Source of the DNA: Pseudomonadota bacterium
Lineage (GTDB): Bacteria; Pseudomonadota; Alphaproteobacteria; Rhizobiales; Hyphomicrobiaceae
DNA: 22,287 nucleotides
NCBI GenBank assembly: GCA_021816505.1
Contig: JAKAXS010000005.1
Coordinates: forward strand, 1 to 22,287
Direction: 5' to 3'
The notes beneath the pieces are model-generated. The model saw nothing but the letters and a program-made list of their open reading frames with translations. It had not been told where the DNA came from and made no database searches. A program made the position numbers and the translations under genes. Below, in pieces: positions 1-6,738 of this stretch; position 1 is the first letter of the stretch; each line of letters starts with the position of its first letter.

Positions 1-877
1 TCCCAAGGTCATCGCGCGCGGCACGCCCGGTTTCTCCGGTGCCGACCTCGCCAACCTCGTCAACGAGGCGGCGCTGCTGGCTGCCCGCCGCAACAAGCGC
101 CTCGTCACGCAGCCCGAGTTCGAGGATGCGAAGGACAAGGTGATGATGGGTGCGGAACGCCGCTCCCTGGTCATGAGCGAGGAAGAGAAGCGCAACACGG
201 CGTATCACGAGGCGGGCCACGCCATCGTCGGCCTCGTCGTGAACTACGATCCGCTGCACAAGGTCACCATCATTCCGCGCGGCCGTGCGCTGGGCGTGAC
301 GATGAACTTGCCCGATGGCGATCGCCACAGCCGCACGCGACAGTGGTGCCAGGCGCGTCTGGCGGTGCTGTTCGGTGGCCGCGAGGCCGAGATCCTTCTC
401 GGCGGCGCGGACAACGTGACCAACGGCGCCACGGGCGACATCCAGATGGCGACGCAGCTGGCGCGCGCCATGATCATGGAATGGGGCATGTCCGACACGC
501 TCGGCCGCGTGCGCTACAATTCCAACGAGCAGGAGGTGTTCCTGGGTCACTCCGTGACGCAGACGACGAACATCTCCAACGACACCGCACGCCTCATCGA
601 CGAGGAGATCCGCGCGCTCATCACGGTCGGCGAAGAGACGGCGCGCCGCGTCCTCAACGAGAAGCTCGACGTGCTTCACGCGGTTGCCGCCGCGTTGCTG
701 GAATACGAGACGCTCTCCGGCGAGGAAGTGTCCACGATCCTTCGCGGCGACAAGATCGTCCGCCGCGACGACGACGACGGCTCCAAGGGCCCGGCAGGCT
801 CCGCCGTTCCCACGACCGGCCGCGCCCGCCCCCGCCCCGAAGGCGGCACCGGCGGCATGGAACCGCAACCGTCGTAA
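1..877 (+). CDS. ftsH: ATP-dependent zinc metalloprotease FtsH, C-terminal part (5' end outside window)
   Basis: This is the 3' part of ftsH, the membrane-anchored AAA+ protease that extracts and degrades membrane and some soluble proteins. The frame is open from base 2 and gives 291 residues. The first residues (GTPGFSGADLANLVNEAAL) are the end of the AAA module. The HEAGH zinc motif is encoded at 206-220, and the third metal ligand is the Asp of GATGD at 437-439, 77 residues after the first His as is usual for FtsH. The Walker motifs and the N-terminal membrane anchors lie outside the window. The C-terminus ends in an acidic patch (RRDDDD) followed by a Pro/Gly-rich, probably disordered tail, which is common and variable in the family. 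The identification is secure; only the left boundary is missing. Confidence 0.97.
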   Translation, partial: PKVIARGTPGFSGADLANLVNEAALLAARRNKRLVTQPEFEDAKDKVMMGAERRSLVMSEEEKRNTAYHEAGHAIVGLVVNYDPLHKVTIIPRGRALGVTMNLPDGDRHSRTRQWCQARLAVLFGGREAEILLGGADNVTNGATGDIQMATQLARAMIMEWGMSDTLGRVRYNSNEQEVFLGHSVTQTTNISNDTARLIDEEIRALITVGEETARRVLNEKLDVLHAVAAALLEYETLSGEEVSTILRGDKIVRRDDDDGSKGPAGSAVPTTGRARPRPEGGTGGMEPQPS

Positions 878-895
878 GCCACTCGCGCCACCCTT

Positions 896-957
896 ACCTC
901 TCCCCGATGGGGAGAGGTCGAGGACGTGCGGAGCACGTCCGAGGGTGAGGGGGCGCC
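896..957 (+). repeat. Palindromic repeat element, copy 1 (double hairpin)
   Basis: A perfect hairpin ACCTCTCCCC (896-905) / GGGGAGAGGT (909-918) with a GAT loop is followed by a second perfect hairpin GGACGTGC (922-929) / GCACGTCC (933-940) with a GGA loop. A G-rich tail, gagggtgagggggcgcc, follows. The same hairpin core recurs at 1091-1113, 7919-7946 and 8001-8035, so this is a dispersed repeat of the REP type. It starts 19 bases after the ftsH stop and could also act as a 3' end or stability element. Confidence 0.8.
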
Positions 958-1052
958 GCACTGCCGTGACCTCGCCGCAGAAGCCACGCTTACCGCACCC
1001 GGCCAATGTCTTCACCGTTCGGGCGTGCGATAACAAACGTCGCGATCCTCCG

Positions 1053-1113
1053 CGCCCCCTCACCCGGCAGCGATCTGACGATCGCTACCGGCCTCTCCCC
1101 ACAGGGGAGAGGC
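1053..1113 (-). repeat. Palindromic repeat element, copy 2 (inverted relative to copy 1)
   Basis: Read on the minus strand this has the same layout as the copy at 896-957. The hairpin GCCTCTCCCC (1091-1100) / GGGGAGAGGC (1104-1113) comes first, then a second hairpin AGCGATC (1069-1075) / GATCGCT (1080-1086), then the tail whose plus strand reads gcgccccctcaccc. The second hairpin differs in sequence from that of copy 1 but occupies the same place, so structure is conserved while sequence is not. Confidence 0.8.
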
Positions 1114-1210
1114 AAAGAGGCCAGTGATGCGCGACGAACATCGGGTGGCTCACCAGAGGCGAGATTGTGCGTCTATGGTCTGCAGAATGCGGACGGCGCC
1201 CGGCACCGCC

Positions 1211-1244
1211 AAACGCCGGCCGCAGCAATGCGTGCCGGCGTTTT
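1211..1244 (+). terminator. Candidate intrinsic terminator
   Basis: AAACGCCGGC (1211-1220) pairs perfectly with GCCGGCGTTT (1234-1243) around a 13-base loop, and the 3' arm runs into TTTT. This is the most terminator-like structure in the left part of the window. The nearest plus-strand gene, ftsH, ends 334 bases upstream. It therefore closes either a long ftsH 3' UTR or a separate small transcript. It could act in both directions because the 5' arm begins with AAA. Confidence 0.6.
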
Positions 1245-1286
1245 GCATTTGAATTCTAGCGTCGAAGGTGCTCATCCTCCGGACGC

Positions 1287-2396
1287 ATGCAACGCTCCAT
1301 CTATATCCGCCCCGTCGGCGTCTTCCGCCCTCCCGCCCCGCCCGCCGTGCACGAAGCGCTCAGCGCCGATGTATGGGGCGGTCTGCCGCTCACCGGCGGT
1401 CCGCTGTGCTTTGCCGCGCTGGAGGTTATCGAACGCCATGGCAAGGGCGTGTCCCGCCGTGTAATCGGCCTGGGCGACCTGTTCGAGCGCGACTGGGGCC
1501 GCCACACGCTTGCCGCCTCCGACCTGCTGGAGAACATTCGCGCTCCCCGCGCGCGACTTGCCACCATGGCGCTGGAGAAGCCGCGCATCATGGGCATCGT
1601 CAATGTCACGCCCGACAGCTTCTCCGATGGCGGCAGCTTCCTCGGCGCGCAGGCGGCGATCGATCACGGCTTGCGGCTGGTGGAGGAGGGCGCCGACATC
1701 CTGGATATCGGCGGCGAGTCCACGCGACCCGGCTCCGATCCCGTACCGCTCGAGGAGGAGTTGCGCCGCGTGCTCCCCGTGCTCGAAGGCTTGCGCGCCA
1801 AGACCGACGCGCGCATTTCCATCGACACCCGCAAGGCGGAGGTGATGCGCCGCGCCGCCGACGCCGGAGCGGACATGCTGAACGACGTCTCGGCGTTGAC
1901 GCACGATCCGCGTGCGCTCGAGGTCGCCGCAGAGTCAGGCCTGCCCGTCATGCTGATGCATGCCCAGGGTGATCCCAAGACCATGAACGACAACCCGCAG
2001 TATTCGGACGTCGCCCTCGACGTGTTCGATTTTCTCGAAAGCCGCATCAACGCCTGCGAGAAGGCGGGGATTCCCAAGGCCAAGCTCGTTGCGGATCCCG
2101 GCATCGGCTTCGGCAAGCACCTGCAGCACAACGTGGCGGTGTTGTCAGCGATGAGCCTCTATCACGGCCTGGGCGTGCCGATCCTGCTGGGCGCCTCGCG
2201 CAAGAAGCTGATCGGGCAGCTGTGCAACGTGGAGAATGCGCAAGACCGCATGCCGGGCTCGGTCGCGGCGGCGCTGCATTCCATCGGACAGGGCGTGCAA
2301 CTCGTCCGCGTCCACGACGTGGCGGCGACGCGTCAGGCCATTTCAATCTGGCAGGCCGCGGACGCCGGCTCGGAATCGATCGTGCTGGCGAAGTAG
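1287..2396 (+). CDS. folP: Dihydropteroate synthase with N-terminal extension
   Basis: DHPS condenses p-aminobenzoate with 6-hydroxymethyl-dihydropterin diphosphate to dihydropteroate in folate synthesis (cytoplasm). The 369-residue product has a complete TIM-barrel DHPS core from about residue 97. Its signatures are IMGIVNVTPDSFSDGG (101-116), DILDIGGESTRPGS (137-150), SIDTRK (178-183), NDVSAL (199-204), DPGIGFGK (270-277), GASRKK (302-307) and the late RVHD loop (341-344). About 96 residues precede the core, where most DHPS enzymes have about 20 or fewer. This part has the same strong GC bias at third codon positions as the core, so it appears to be truly coding. ATG 1287 has only a weak ribosome binding site, and an internal ATG at 1566 would give a standard-length enzyme but has no visible site either. 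Function is certain; the start is less so. Confidence 0.95.
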   Translation: MQRSIYIRPVGVFRPPAPPAVHEALSADVWGGLPLTGGPLCFAALEVIERHGKGVSRRVIGLGDLFERDWGRHTLAASDLLENIRAPRARLATMALEKPRIMGIVNVTPDSFSDGGSFLGAQAAIDHGLRLVEEGADILDIGGESTRPGSDPVPLEEELRRVLPVLEGLRAKTDARISIDTRKAEVMRRAADAGADMLNDVSALTHDPRALEVAAESGLPVMLMHAQGDPKTMNDNPQYSDVALDVFDFLESRINACEKAGIPKAKLVADPGIGFGKHLQHNVAVLSAMSLYHGLGVPILLGASRKKLIGQLCNVENAQDRMPGSVAAALHSIGQGVQLVRVHDVAATRQAISIWQAADAGSESIVLAK

Positions 2397-2423
2397 GTTG
2401 GGTCAAGCGCAGCGCGACCCAAC
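2397..2423 (+). terminator. Hairpin directly after folP (possible terminator or dispersed repeat)
   Basis: GTTGGGTC (2397-2404) pairs with GACCCAAC (2416-2423), and an inner GCGC-A-GCGC (2407-2415) extends the stem with a two-base AA bulge. It begins at the base after the folP stop codon. No T-run follows, so it is either a Rho-assisted 3' end or a member of a dispersed repeat family with GGGTC/GACCC arms. Confidence 0.5.
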
Positions 2424-2608
2424 AATTCACGGCACCACCTGGAACATGGTGGTGTCTCGCACGGGGTCTCCACACGCACGCGATGCGGTTGGGAAGGTCG
2501 CGCGGGATGAGCCGGCGTGTAGGTTGTTGCCGTTCTCCAACGCGACTGCGCGGCGAGCGTTGGCCTCCACGTCAATTGGTCGCTCCTGGAGCTTCACCCC
2601 ACCCCTAA

Positions 2609-2631
2609 CCCCTCCCTGTCAAGGGGAGGGG
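2609..2631. repeat. CCCCTCCC/GGGAGGGG hairpin
   Basis: CCCCTCCC (2609-2616) pairs with GGGAGGGG (2624-2631) around a seven-base loop whose outer T and A can also pair. It resembles, but is not identical to, the CCTCTCCCC palindromes elsewhere in the window and is probably a diverged relative. Its flanks (acccctaacc) match the context of the other copies. Confidence 0.55.
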
Positions 2632-2778
2632 AATCACGGCGCGAATGTTGATCGGGTCACATGCACCGCCAATGTTCCCGCATGTCTCAGTTGCTGCTAA
2701 AGAACGCTCGCCGGAGTTCGCATGCGTTGGGGATGGCCAACGAAGGTGCTCTCAGCGCCGCTGATTTTGGCGAAGTCT

Positions 2779-2801
2779 CCCCTCCCCCTGGCGGGGAGGG
2801 G
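2779..2801. repeat. CCCCTCCCC/GGGGAGGGG hairpin
   Basis: CCCCTCCCC (2779-2787) pairs perfectly with GGGGAGGGG (2793-2801). It is followed by G-tracts of 5 and 8 bases (to 2819), so a G-quadruplex is also conceivable on the plus strand. It is about 80 bases beyond the stop of the minus-strand gene that ends at 2882 and could terminate that operon. Confidence 0.55.
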
Positions 2802-2881
2802 CCGGGGGTCCGGGGGGGGATGAACCGGGCGTGGCGGTTATTGCTGTGCTCAGCGAGGAAGCGCTACACGCGATTTCGAGT

Positions 2882-3373
2882 TTAGCTAGCCGCCGCGCGG
2901 CGGCTGGCAATGCGCTTCTCGGCGCCGTGCACGATGGCCTGACGCACTTCGTCGGGCCGCGCCAGATGCGGGTCGACGCCCAGATGCTGCGCGTTGGCGA
3001 GTTGCCGTAGATCCTCGACGCTGTCGATTTCGGAAAGCCGCGCGATCAACGCTTCGCGGCCCTTCTTCACCAGCGTGACGACGACGCTGAACGCGTAAGG
3101 ATCGAACGGGCGCATGGAGACGGGCTTCACCGGAGGCGTGGCGCGCAACGGCGGCACAATGGGACGTTGGTCTACGATTGGCTGTGACACCTGCGCGGCT
3201 GCCTTCTTTTCGCTGCGGCCGCTGTCCCACGCCAGCAACAGATCGATGTGCTTGACGCAGCGCTCCGCGACGCGATCCGCCAGCGCGCGATCCACGCCCG
3301 GCTCTCCGAGTACGATCTCACGGAAGAACGCGTGAAGCTTCTCCTGTGACGAGGCTTGGCCGAGTTTTCCCAT
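2882..3373 (-). CDS. Conserved-looking hypothetical protein, partner of the ParA ATPase
   Basis: Function unknown. The 163-residue product starts at ATG 3373, 14 bases after the parA stop, with GAGGA overlapping that stop as the likely ribosome binding site. A TTG at 3391 would add six residues (MRTPIR) and overlap the parA stop. Three parts are visible. Residues 8-45 are charged and helical. Residues about 57-90 form a Pro/Val-rich, probably flexible linker. Residues about 91-163 are a helical, basic domain running from FDPYAFSVVV through DLRQLANAQHLGVDPHL to RASRRAAA-type basic residues. The pattern DLRxLA...LARPDEVRQAI is reminiscent of SAP or Rho-N type helix-extended-helix folds, but I cannot assign a family. 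Its position as second gene of a two-gene operon suggests a cargo adaptor or activator of the ParA ATPase, by analogy with other ParA partner pairs. That role is inference. Confidence 0.75.
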   Translation of the reverse strand: MGKLGQASSQEKLHAFFREIVLGEPGVDRALADRVAERCVKHIDLLLAWDSGRSEKKAAAQVSQPIVDQRPIVPPLRATPPVKPVSMRPFDPYAFSVVVTLVKKGREALIARLSEIDSVEDLRQLANAQHLGVDPHLARPDEVRQAIVHGAEKRIASRRAAAS

Positions 3374-3387
3374 ACGAATTGGCGTCC

Positions 3388-4257
3388 TCAACGCTTCAAC
3401 AGGGGAAGGATTTCGTCGTACAGGCTGCGCAGATCGCCGACTGCATTACCGTACTTTTCGTCCATCGAACAGCTTTGTGCTAACCAATCGAAGGAGTTAG
3501 CAATGCCGTCCCGCTGTGGCAACTCAGTGGCGAACACAGGGTGAGCAAGGCCGATCTCTTCGATTAACAGTCTTTCCCGCCCGTTATCGCGGACGAAATT
3601 GGCCAGGCAGGCGTAGCGCCGGCGCGACAACGGCACGTCCGCCAGGTCGTCCAGATCCCGCCGCTCCTCGATGATGAGGGCCACGCGGTCCACCGCCAGC
3701 AGCGAGACGTAATCGGCCCTGAACGGCACCACCACCTTGTCCGCCATCTTGAGGCCCGCCAGCGCGGCGAACGACAACCCCGGCGCGCAATCGAGGATCA
3801 CGACGTCGAAGTCGTGCTCGAACCGCCGCATGCTGTCGATCAGGCGTTCGCGAAGGCCCACCGAGATATCGGACGCCACGCGATTGTCGGCCTGCATCAG
3901 GAACAGCTCGCCCTGGACGTCGTCCAGCAGCAGCGAACCGGGCAGGATCGACAGCGGCGGCTGCCGGCCGGAATTGTCGTGCACGTCGCCCACGCGGTCG
4001 AGCACATAGTTCAGCGGCCGCGAGACCTTGCCGGAGAAGCTGTCGGAGAAATAGTCGGCGACCGTACGGCGCGCGGCACGCGCCGTCACCCAGCCCTCGC
4101 CGCCCATCATGATCATCGACGCGTTGCATTGCGAGTCGAGGTCGATGATCAAGACCCGCTTGCCGCCCCAGATCGACAGCGCATGCGCCAGCATGACCGT
4201 AATCGTCGACTTGCCGACGCCCCCCTTCCGGTTGGCGACCGCCAAGAAGTAAGCCAT
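3388..4257 (-). CDS. ParA/MinD-type ATPase (orphan)
   Basis: A P-loop ATPase of the ParA family, which forms dynamic dimers on the nucleoid to segregate DNA or position protein cargo. The 289-residue product has the deviant Walker A KGGVGKST (11-18) with its signature first Lys, Walker A' LIIDLDSQ (36-43) and Walker B DVVILDCAPG (151-160). ATG 4257 is chosen because AGGAGG (4264-4269 on the plus strand as cctcct) lies seven bases upstream; an in-frame frame extension to 4296 has no such site. There is no ParB and no parS-like cluster next to it, and glmM and folP flank it, so this is not the chromosomal parAB locus nor an evident plasmid remnant. It is followed at 14 bases by a small partner gene, suggesting an intracellular positioning pair. 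The cargo cannot be told from sequence. Confidence 0.9.
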   Translation of the reverse strand: MAYFLAVANRKGGVGKSTITVMLAHALSIWGGKRVLIIDLDSQCNASMIMMGGEGWVTARAARRTVADYFSDSFSGKVSRPLNYVLDRVGDVHDNSGRQPPLSILPGSLLLDDVQGELFLMQADNRVASDISVGLRERLIDSMRRFEHDFDVVILDCAPGLSFAALAGLKMADKVVVPFRADYVSLLAVDRVALIIEERRDLDDLADVPLSRRRYACLANFVRDNGRERLLIEEIGLAHPVFATELPQRDGIANSFDWLAQSCSMDEKYGNAVGDLRSLYDEILPLLKR

Positions 4258-4272
4258 TCCCGTCCTCCTCAT

Positions 4273-4373
4273 TGCCGCCTCCCCCGTTGGCGGCATTCAC
4301 CGGACCACGCACTTCTTCGGTGCGTTGGTCCAAAGTTCGTTCAGCCTACGTTAGGAGTTGGGAGGGCTGAACG
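4273..4373 (-). promoter_or_regulatory. Structured leader/operator of the parA operon (three consecutive hairpins)
   Basis: Three inverted repeats lie in line between the parA ribosome binding site and its likely promoter. They are TGCCGCC (4273-4279)/GGCGGCA (4289-4295); GGACCACGCAC (4302-4312)/GTGCGTTGGTCC (4320-4331) with a single bulged base; and CGTTCAGCC (4338-4346)/GGCTGAACG (4365-4373). The first starts four bases from the AGGAGG of parA. On the minus strand TATAGT (4382-4377) sits just beyond the outermost repeat and could be a -10 element, though I find no good -35. The outer repeat may therefore be an operator and the inner two an RNA leader. This is inference from dyad symmetry only. 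Confidence 0.45.
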
Positions 4374-4534
4374 AGGACTATAGATCACAGCTAAGATACT
4401 AGAGGTGGTATCGCGGCTTCAGCAACGAATTGTGGTAAACGTGTGCCTATACACCGGGCGCCCCGTGACAGACGTGGCGGATTGCGCGATGACGTTTGGG
4501 AGCGCACCGGCGCTCGTGAGTCTTTCGAGGATCG

Positions 4535-5893
4535 ATGATGACCAGACGCTACTTCGGAACGGACGGAATTCGCGGGCTGTCCAACAAGCACCCGATGACG
4601 GCCGAAGTGGCGATGAAGGTCGGCATGGCGGCGGGCAAGCTGTTCATGACCGGCGGCCACCGTCATCGCGTCGTCATCGGCAAGGACACCCGCCTCTCGG
4701 GCTACATGCTTGAGGCCGCTCTGCTCTCGGGCTTCACGTCGGTCGGCATGGACGTGTTTCTCTTGGGGCCGATGCCGACGCCCGCCGTGGCGATGTTGAC
4801 GCGATCGCTGCGCGCCGACCTCGGCGTGATGATCTCCGCCTCGCACAACCGCTATGACGACAACGGCATCAAGCTGTTCGATCCGGACGGCTACAAGCTT
4901 TCGGACGACGTTGAGCGCGAGATCGAAAAGCTGATCGACAGCTCATCGCCCGACCTGCTCGCCCTGCCCGACAACATCGGCCGCGCAACGCGCGTTGAGA
5001 GCGCACAGGAACGCTACATCGAATACGCAAAGCGCACGCTGCCGAAGAACCTGAAGCTGAGCGGCCTGCGCATCGTCATCGATTGCGCCAACGGCGCCGC
5101 CTACAAGGTGGCACCCGAGGCCCTTTGGGAACTGGGCGCCGAAGTGATCAAGATCGGCGTCGATCCCAACGGTCGCAACATCAATCACAAGTGCGGCTCG
5201 ACGGCACCGGAAGCGCTGGTCGACAAGGTGCGCGAAGTGCGTGCCGACATCGGCATCGCGCTCGACGGCGACGCAGACCGTGTGGTCATCGTCGACGAGA
5301 AGGGACAGATCGTCGACGGCGACCAGCTGATGGCGGTCATCGCCGAGAGCTGGCACCGCCGCGGCAAGCTGGCGGCAGCCGGCATCGTCGCCACGGTGAT
5401 GAGCAACCTCGGGCTCGAGCGCTACCTGAAAGACATCGGCCTCTCGATGGCGCGCACGCCCGTCGGCGACCGCTACGTCGTCGAGCACATGCGCAAGCAC
5501 GGCTTCAACGTCGGCGGCGAGCAGTCGGGCCACATCGTTTTGTCCGACTTCACGACGACGGGCGACGGCCTCGTGTCCGCGCTGCAGGTTCTGGCCGTTG
5601 CCGTGTCCACCGGCCAGCCGGTCAGCGAAGTCTGCTCGCGCTTCGAGCGGCTGCCGCAGATCCTGAAGAACGTGCGCTACGCCGAAGGCCGCCCGCTGGA
5701 AGACAGCCGCGTCCGCAAGGCGATCGACAGCGCCACGGCCAAGCTCGGCCAGTCCGGCCGCCTCGTCATCCGCCCGTCCGGCACCGAACCCGTCATCCGC
5801 GTCATGGCCGAAGGCGACGACGAGAAACTCGTCTCAACCGTCGTCGACGACATCGTCGAGGCCGTGAAGACCGCGACCGCGAAGGCGGCTTAG
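4535..5893 (+). CDS. glmM: Phosphoglucosamine mutase
   Basis: GlmM converts glucosamine-6-phosphate to glucosamine-1-phosphate on the way to UDP-GlcNAc for peptidoglycan and lipopolysaccharide. The 452 residues are the normal family length. Visible signatures are FGTDGIRG near the N-terminus, the phosphoserine loop SASHN (catalytic Ser103, or Ser102 if the second ATG is used, matching E. coli numbering), the metal-binding DGDADR (244-249), the sugar-binding GGEQSGH (327-333) and the phosphate-binding RPSGTEP (413-419). Two ATGs are adjacent (4535 and 4538). The GAGG at 4527-4530 is better spaced for the second, so the true start may be 4538. In many Hyphomicrobiales glmM follows ftsH closely; here folP and the minus-strand parA unit lie between them. 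Confidence 0.98.
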   Translation: MMTRRYFGTDGIRGLSNKHPMTAEVAMKVGMAAGKLFMTGGHRHRVVIGKDTRLSGYMLEAALLSGFTSVGMDVFLLGPMPTPAVAMLTRSLRADLGVMISASHNRYDDNGIKLFDPDGYKLSDDVEREIEKLIDSSSPDLLALPDNIGRATRVESAQERYIEYAKRTLPKNLKLSGLRIVIDCANGAAYKVAPEALWELGAEVIKIGVDPNGRNINHKCGSTAPEALVDKVREVRADIGIALDGDADRVVIVDEKGQIVDGDQLMAVIAESWHRRGKLAAAGIVATVMSNLGLERYLKDIGLSMARTPVGDRYVVEHMRKHGFNVGGEQSGHIVLSDFTTTGDGLVSALQVLAVAVSTGQPVSEVCSRFERLPQILKNVRYAEGRPLEDSRVRKAIDSATAKLGQSGRLVIRPSGTEPVIRVMAEGDDEKLVSTVVDDIVEAVKTATAKAA

Positions 5894-5918
5894 GGCTTAA
5901 GCGCGGCCATCACAGCGA

Positions 5919-6290
5919 CTATGACCGAGGCCGACGTCCGGAAGTGTTTCGGCGGCGCGACGCTCGGATCTGCTTGATCGCTCGCTCCAGAGGTCCAAGA
6001 TTTTGCTGAACGGTGTCCCAGATCACCTCGTCAGCAATCTTGTGATATTCGTGACGAATGATGTTGCCCATGGCCTTGATCGCGACCCAAGAGATCTCGG
6101 GTTGCTTTCTAAGCTCGTCGTCGGGAAGTCCTCGAACAGCTTCTGAAATGGTAAGCAGCGCGTGCTCAACGGCTCTCGACGTCAGATCATCTGCGGCGTA
6201 GCTCTTCAGCGTGTGCTGCTTGGTCACTCGCTTTACGAACGCGATCTCGGTCAGAATATCCTTCACGAGATGATCGACGCTGCGCGGCAT
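5919..6290 (-). CDS. hepT: HepT-like HEPN (DUF86) protein, MNT/HEPN toxin-antitoxin partner
   Basis: A 123-residue all-helical HEPN/DUF86 protein, the usual toxin or RNase partner of an MNT nucleotidyltransferase. Its ATG follows immediately on the mntA stop codon, so the two are translationally coupled. The C-terminal part W68-VAIKAMGNIIRHEYHKI...IW91 fits DUF86, ending at the His-x-Tyr pair His80/Tyr82; this Tyr corresponds to the one adenylylated by MntA in studied pairs. The canonical RNase motif is RX4-6H with Arg five residues before the His (MRN...HxY). Here that place is Gly75 (AMGN), and the nearest Arg (79) directly precedes the His. It is therefore either a subfamily with a shifted Arg or an inactive toxin. 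The basic tail (RASRRRNTSGRRPRS) is unusual. The gene is convergent with glmM at a 25-base distance. Confidence 0.85.
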   Translation of the reverse strand: MPRSVDHLVKDILTEIAFVKRVTKQHTLKSYAADDLTSRAVEHALLTISEAVRGLPDDELRKQPEISWVAIKAMGNIIRHEYHKIADEVIWDTVQQNLGPLERAIKQIRASRRRNTSGRRPRS

Positions 6291-6587
6291 CTAGAAAATC
6301 TTGATTGCTGACCGGCGGATGTCGTCGCGCAGCATAGGATGGAGGCTGCGGCGCGTCGTCAGGTCCACGTCGTGCTGCAAGCTGCGACGCAGAAATTCCT
6401 GCATTGTCGCCAGGTCGACGAGGCTGAATGGCCGCCCCTTCTCAGGTTCGATAAAGATATCGATGTCGCTGTATGACCGGGCCCTGCCGCGCGCAGTCGA
6501 TCCAAACAGATAGAGCGACTTCGCGCCCATCTGCCGGAGGGCATCGACCTGTTGCCGTAACAGTTTGATGGCGTCGGACTTCTTCAT
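6291..6587 (-). CDS. mntA: MntA-like minimal nucleotidyltransferase (antitoxin)
   Basis: A 98-residue MNT-fold nucleotidyltransferase, known in MntA/HepT pairs to neutralise the HEPN toxin by AMP transfer to a tyrosine. The catalytic motif GSX10DXD is perfect: Gly29-Ser30, then Asp41-Ile-Asp43 (GSTARGRARSYSDIDIF), with a third acidic residue at HDVD (Asp73 or Asp75). It is the first gene of a two-gene unit; its TAG directly abuts the ATG of hepT. The ribosome binding site upstream of ATG 6587 is weak. The gene order mntA then hepT and the size are usual for the family. The pair sits between housekeeping genes with no mobile-element sequence in view. Confidence 0.9.
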   Translation of the reverse strand: MKKSDAIKLLRQQVDALRQMGAKSLYLFGSTARGRARSYSDIDIFIEPEKGRPFSLVDLATMQEFLRRSLQHDVDLTTRRSLHPMLRDDIRRSAIKIF

Positions 6588-6738
6588 CCCGTCACTATCC
6601 TAGCGCTGCTCGCTCGATGCAAGGGCGTACCGGATGATGCTACCGCAACCCACCTTGACAGCCTGCGCCGACGCGCCTATCCCCGCCAGTGGGCCACCCC
6701 TCCCCAACGAGGGGCTCCTATCTGGAAGGGTAGATTGA

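Larger units (their letters stand above)
878..1286. other. Intergenic region ftsH-folP with two mirror-image palindromic repeats and a terminator
   Basis: This 409-base gap has no convincing gene; the open frames across it are short and lack ribosome binding sites. It holds two palindromic repeat elements in opposite orientation (896-957 and 1053-1113) and a terminator-like hairpin with a T-run (1211-1244), listed separately. The stretch 1114-1210 between the second repeat and the terminator has no recognisable gene but could be the body of a small RNA. Confidence 0.6.
2424..2881. other. Intergenic region folP-parA partner, with two G/C-tract hairpins
   Basis: About 460 bases between the convergent folP and minus-strand genes carry no recognisable gene. 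The only structure I see is two G/C-tract hairpins (2609-2631 and 2779-2801). The bases after the second are nearly pure G runs (gccgggggtccgggggggga). Short open frames here lack codon bias and ribosome binding sites. Confidence 0.5.

Noticed and set aside
3388..4257. ParA as sign of an integrated plasmid or genomic island
   Set aside because: No ParB, replication, integrase or transposase gene and no attachment-site repeat is visible, and the flanking genes are core metabolism.
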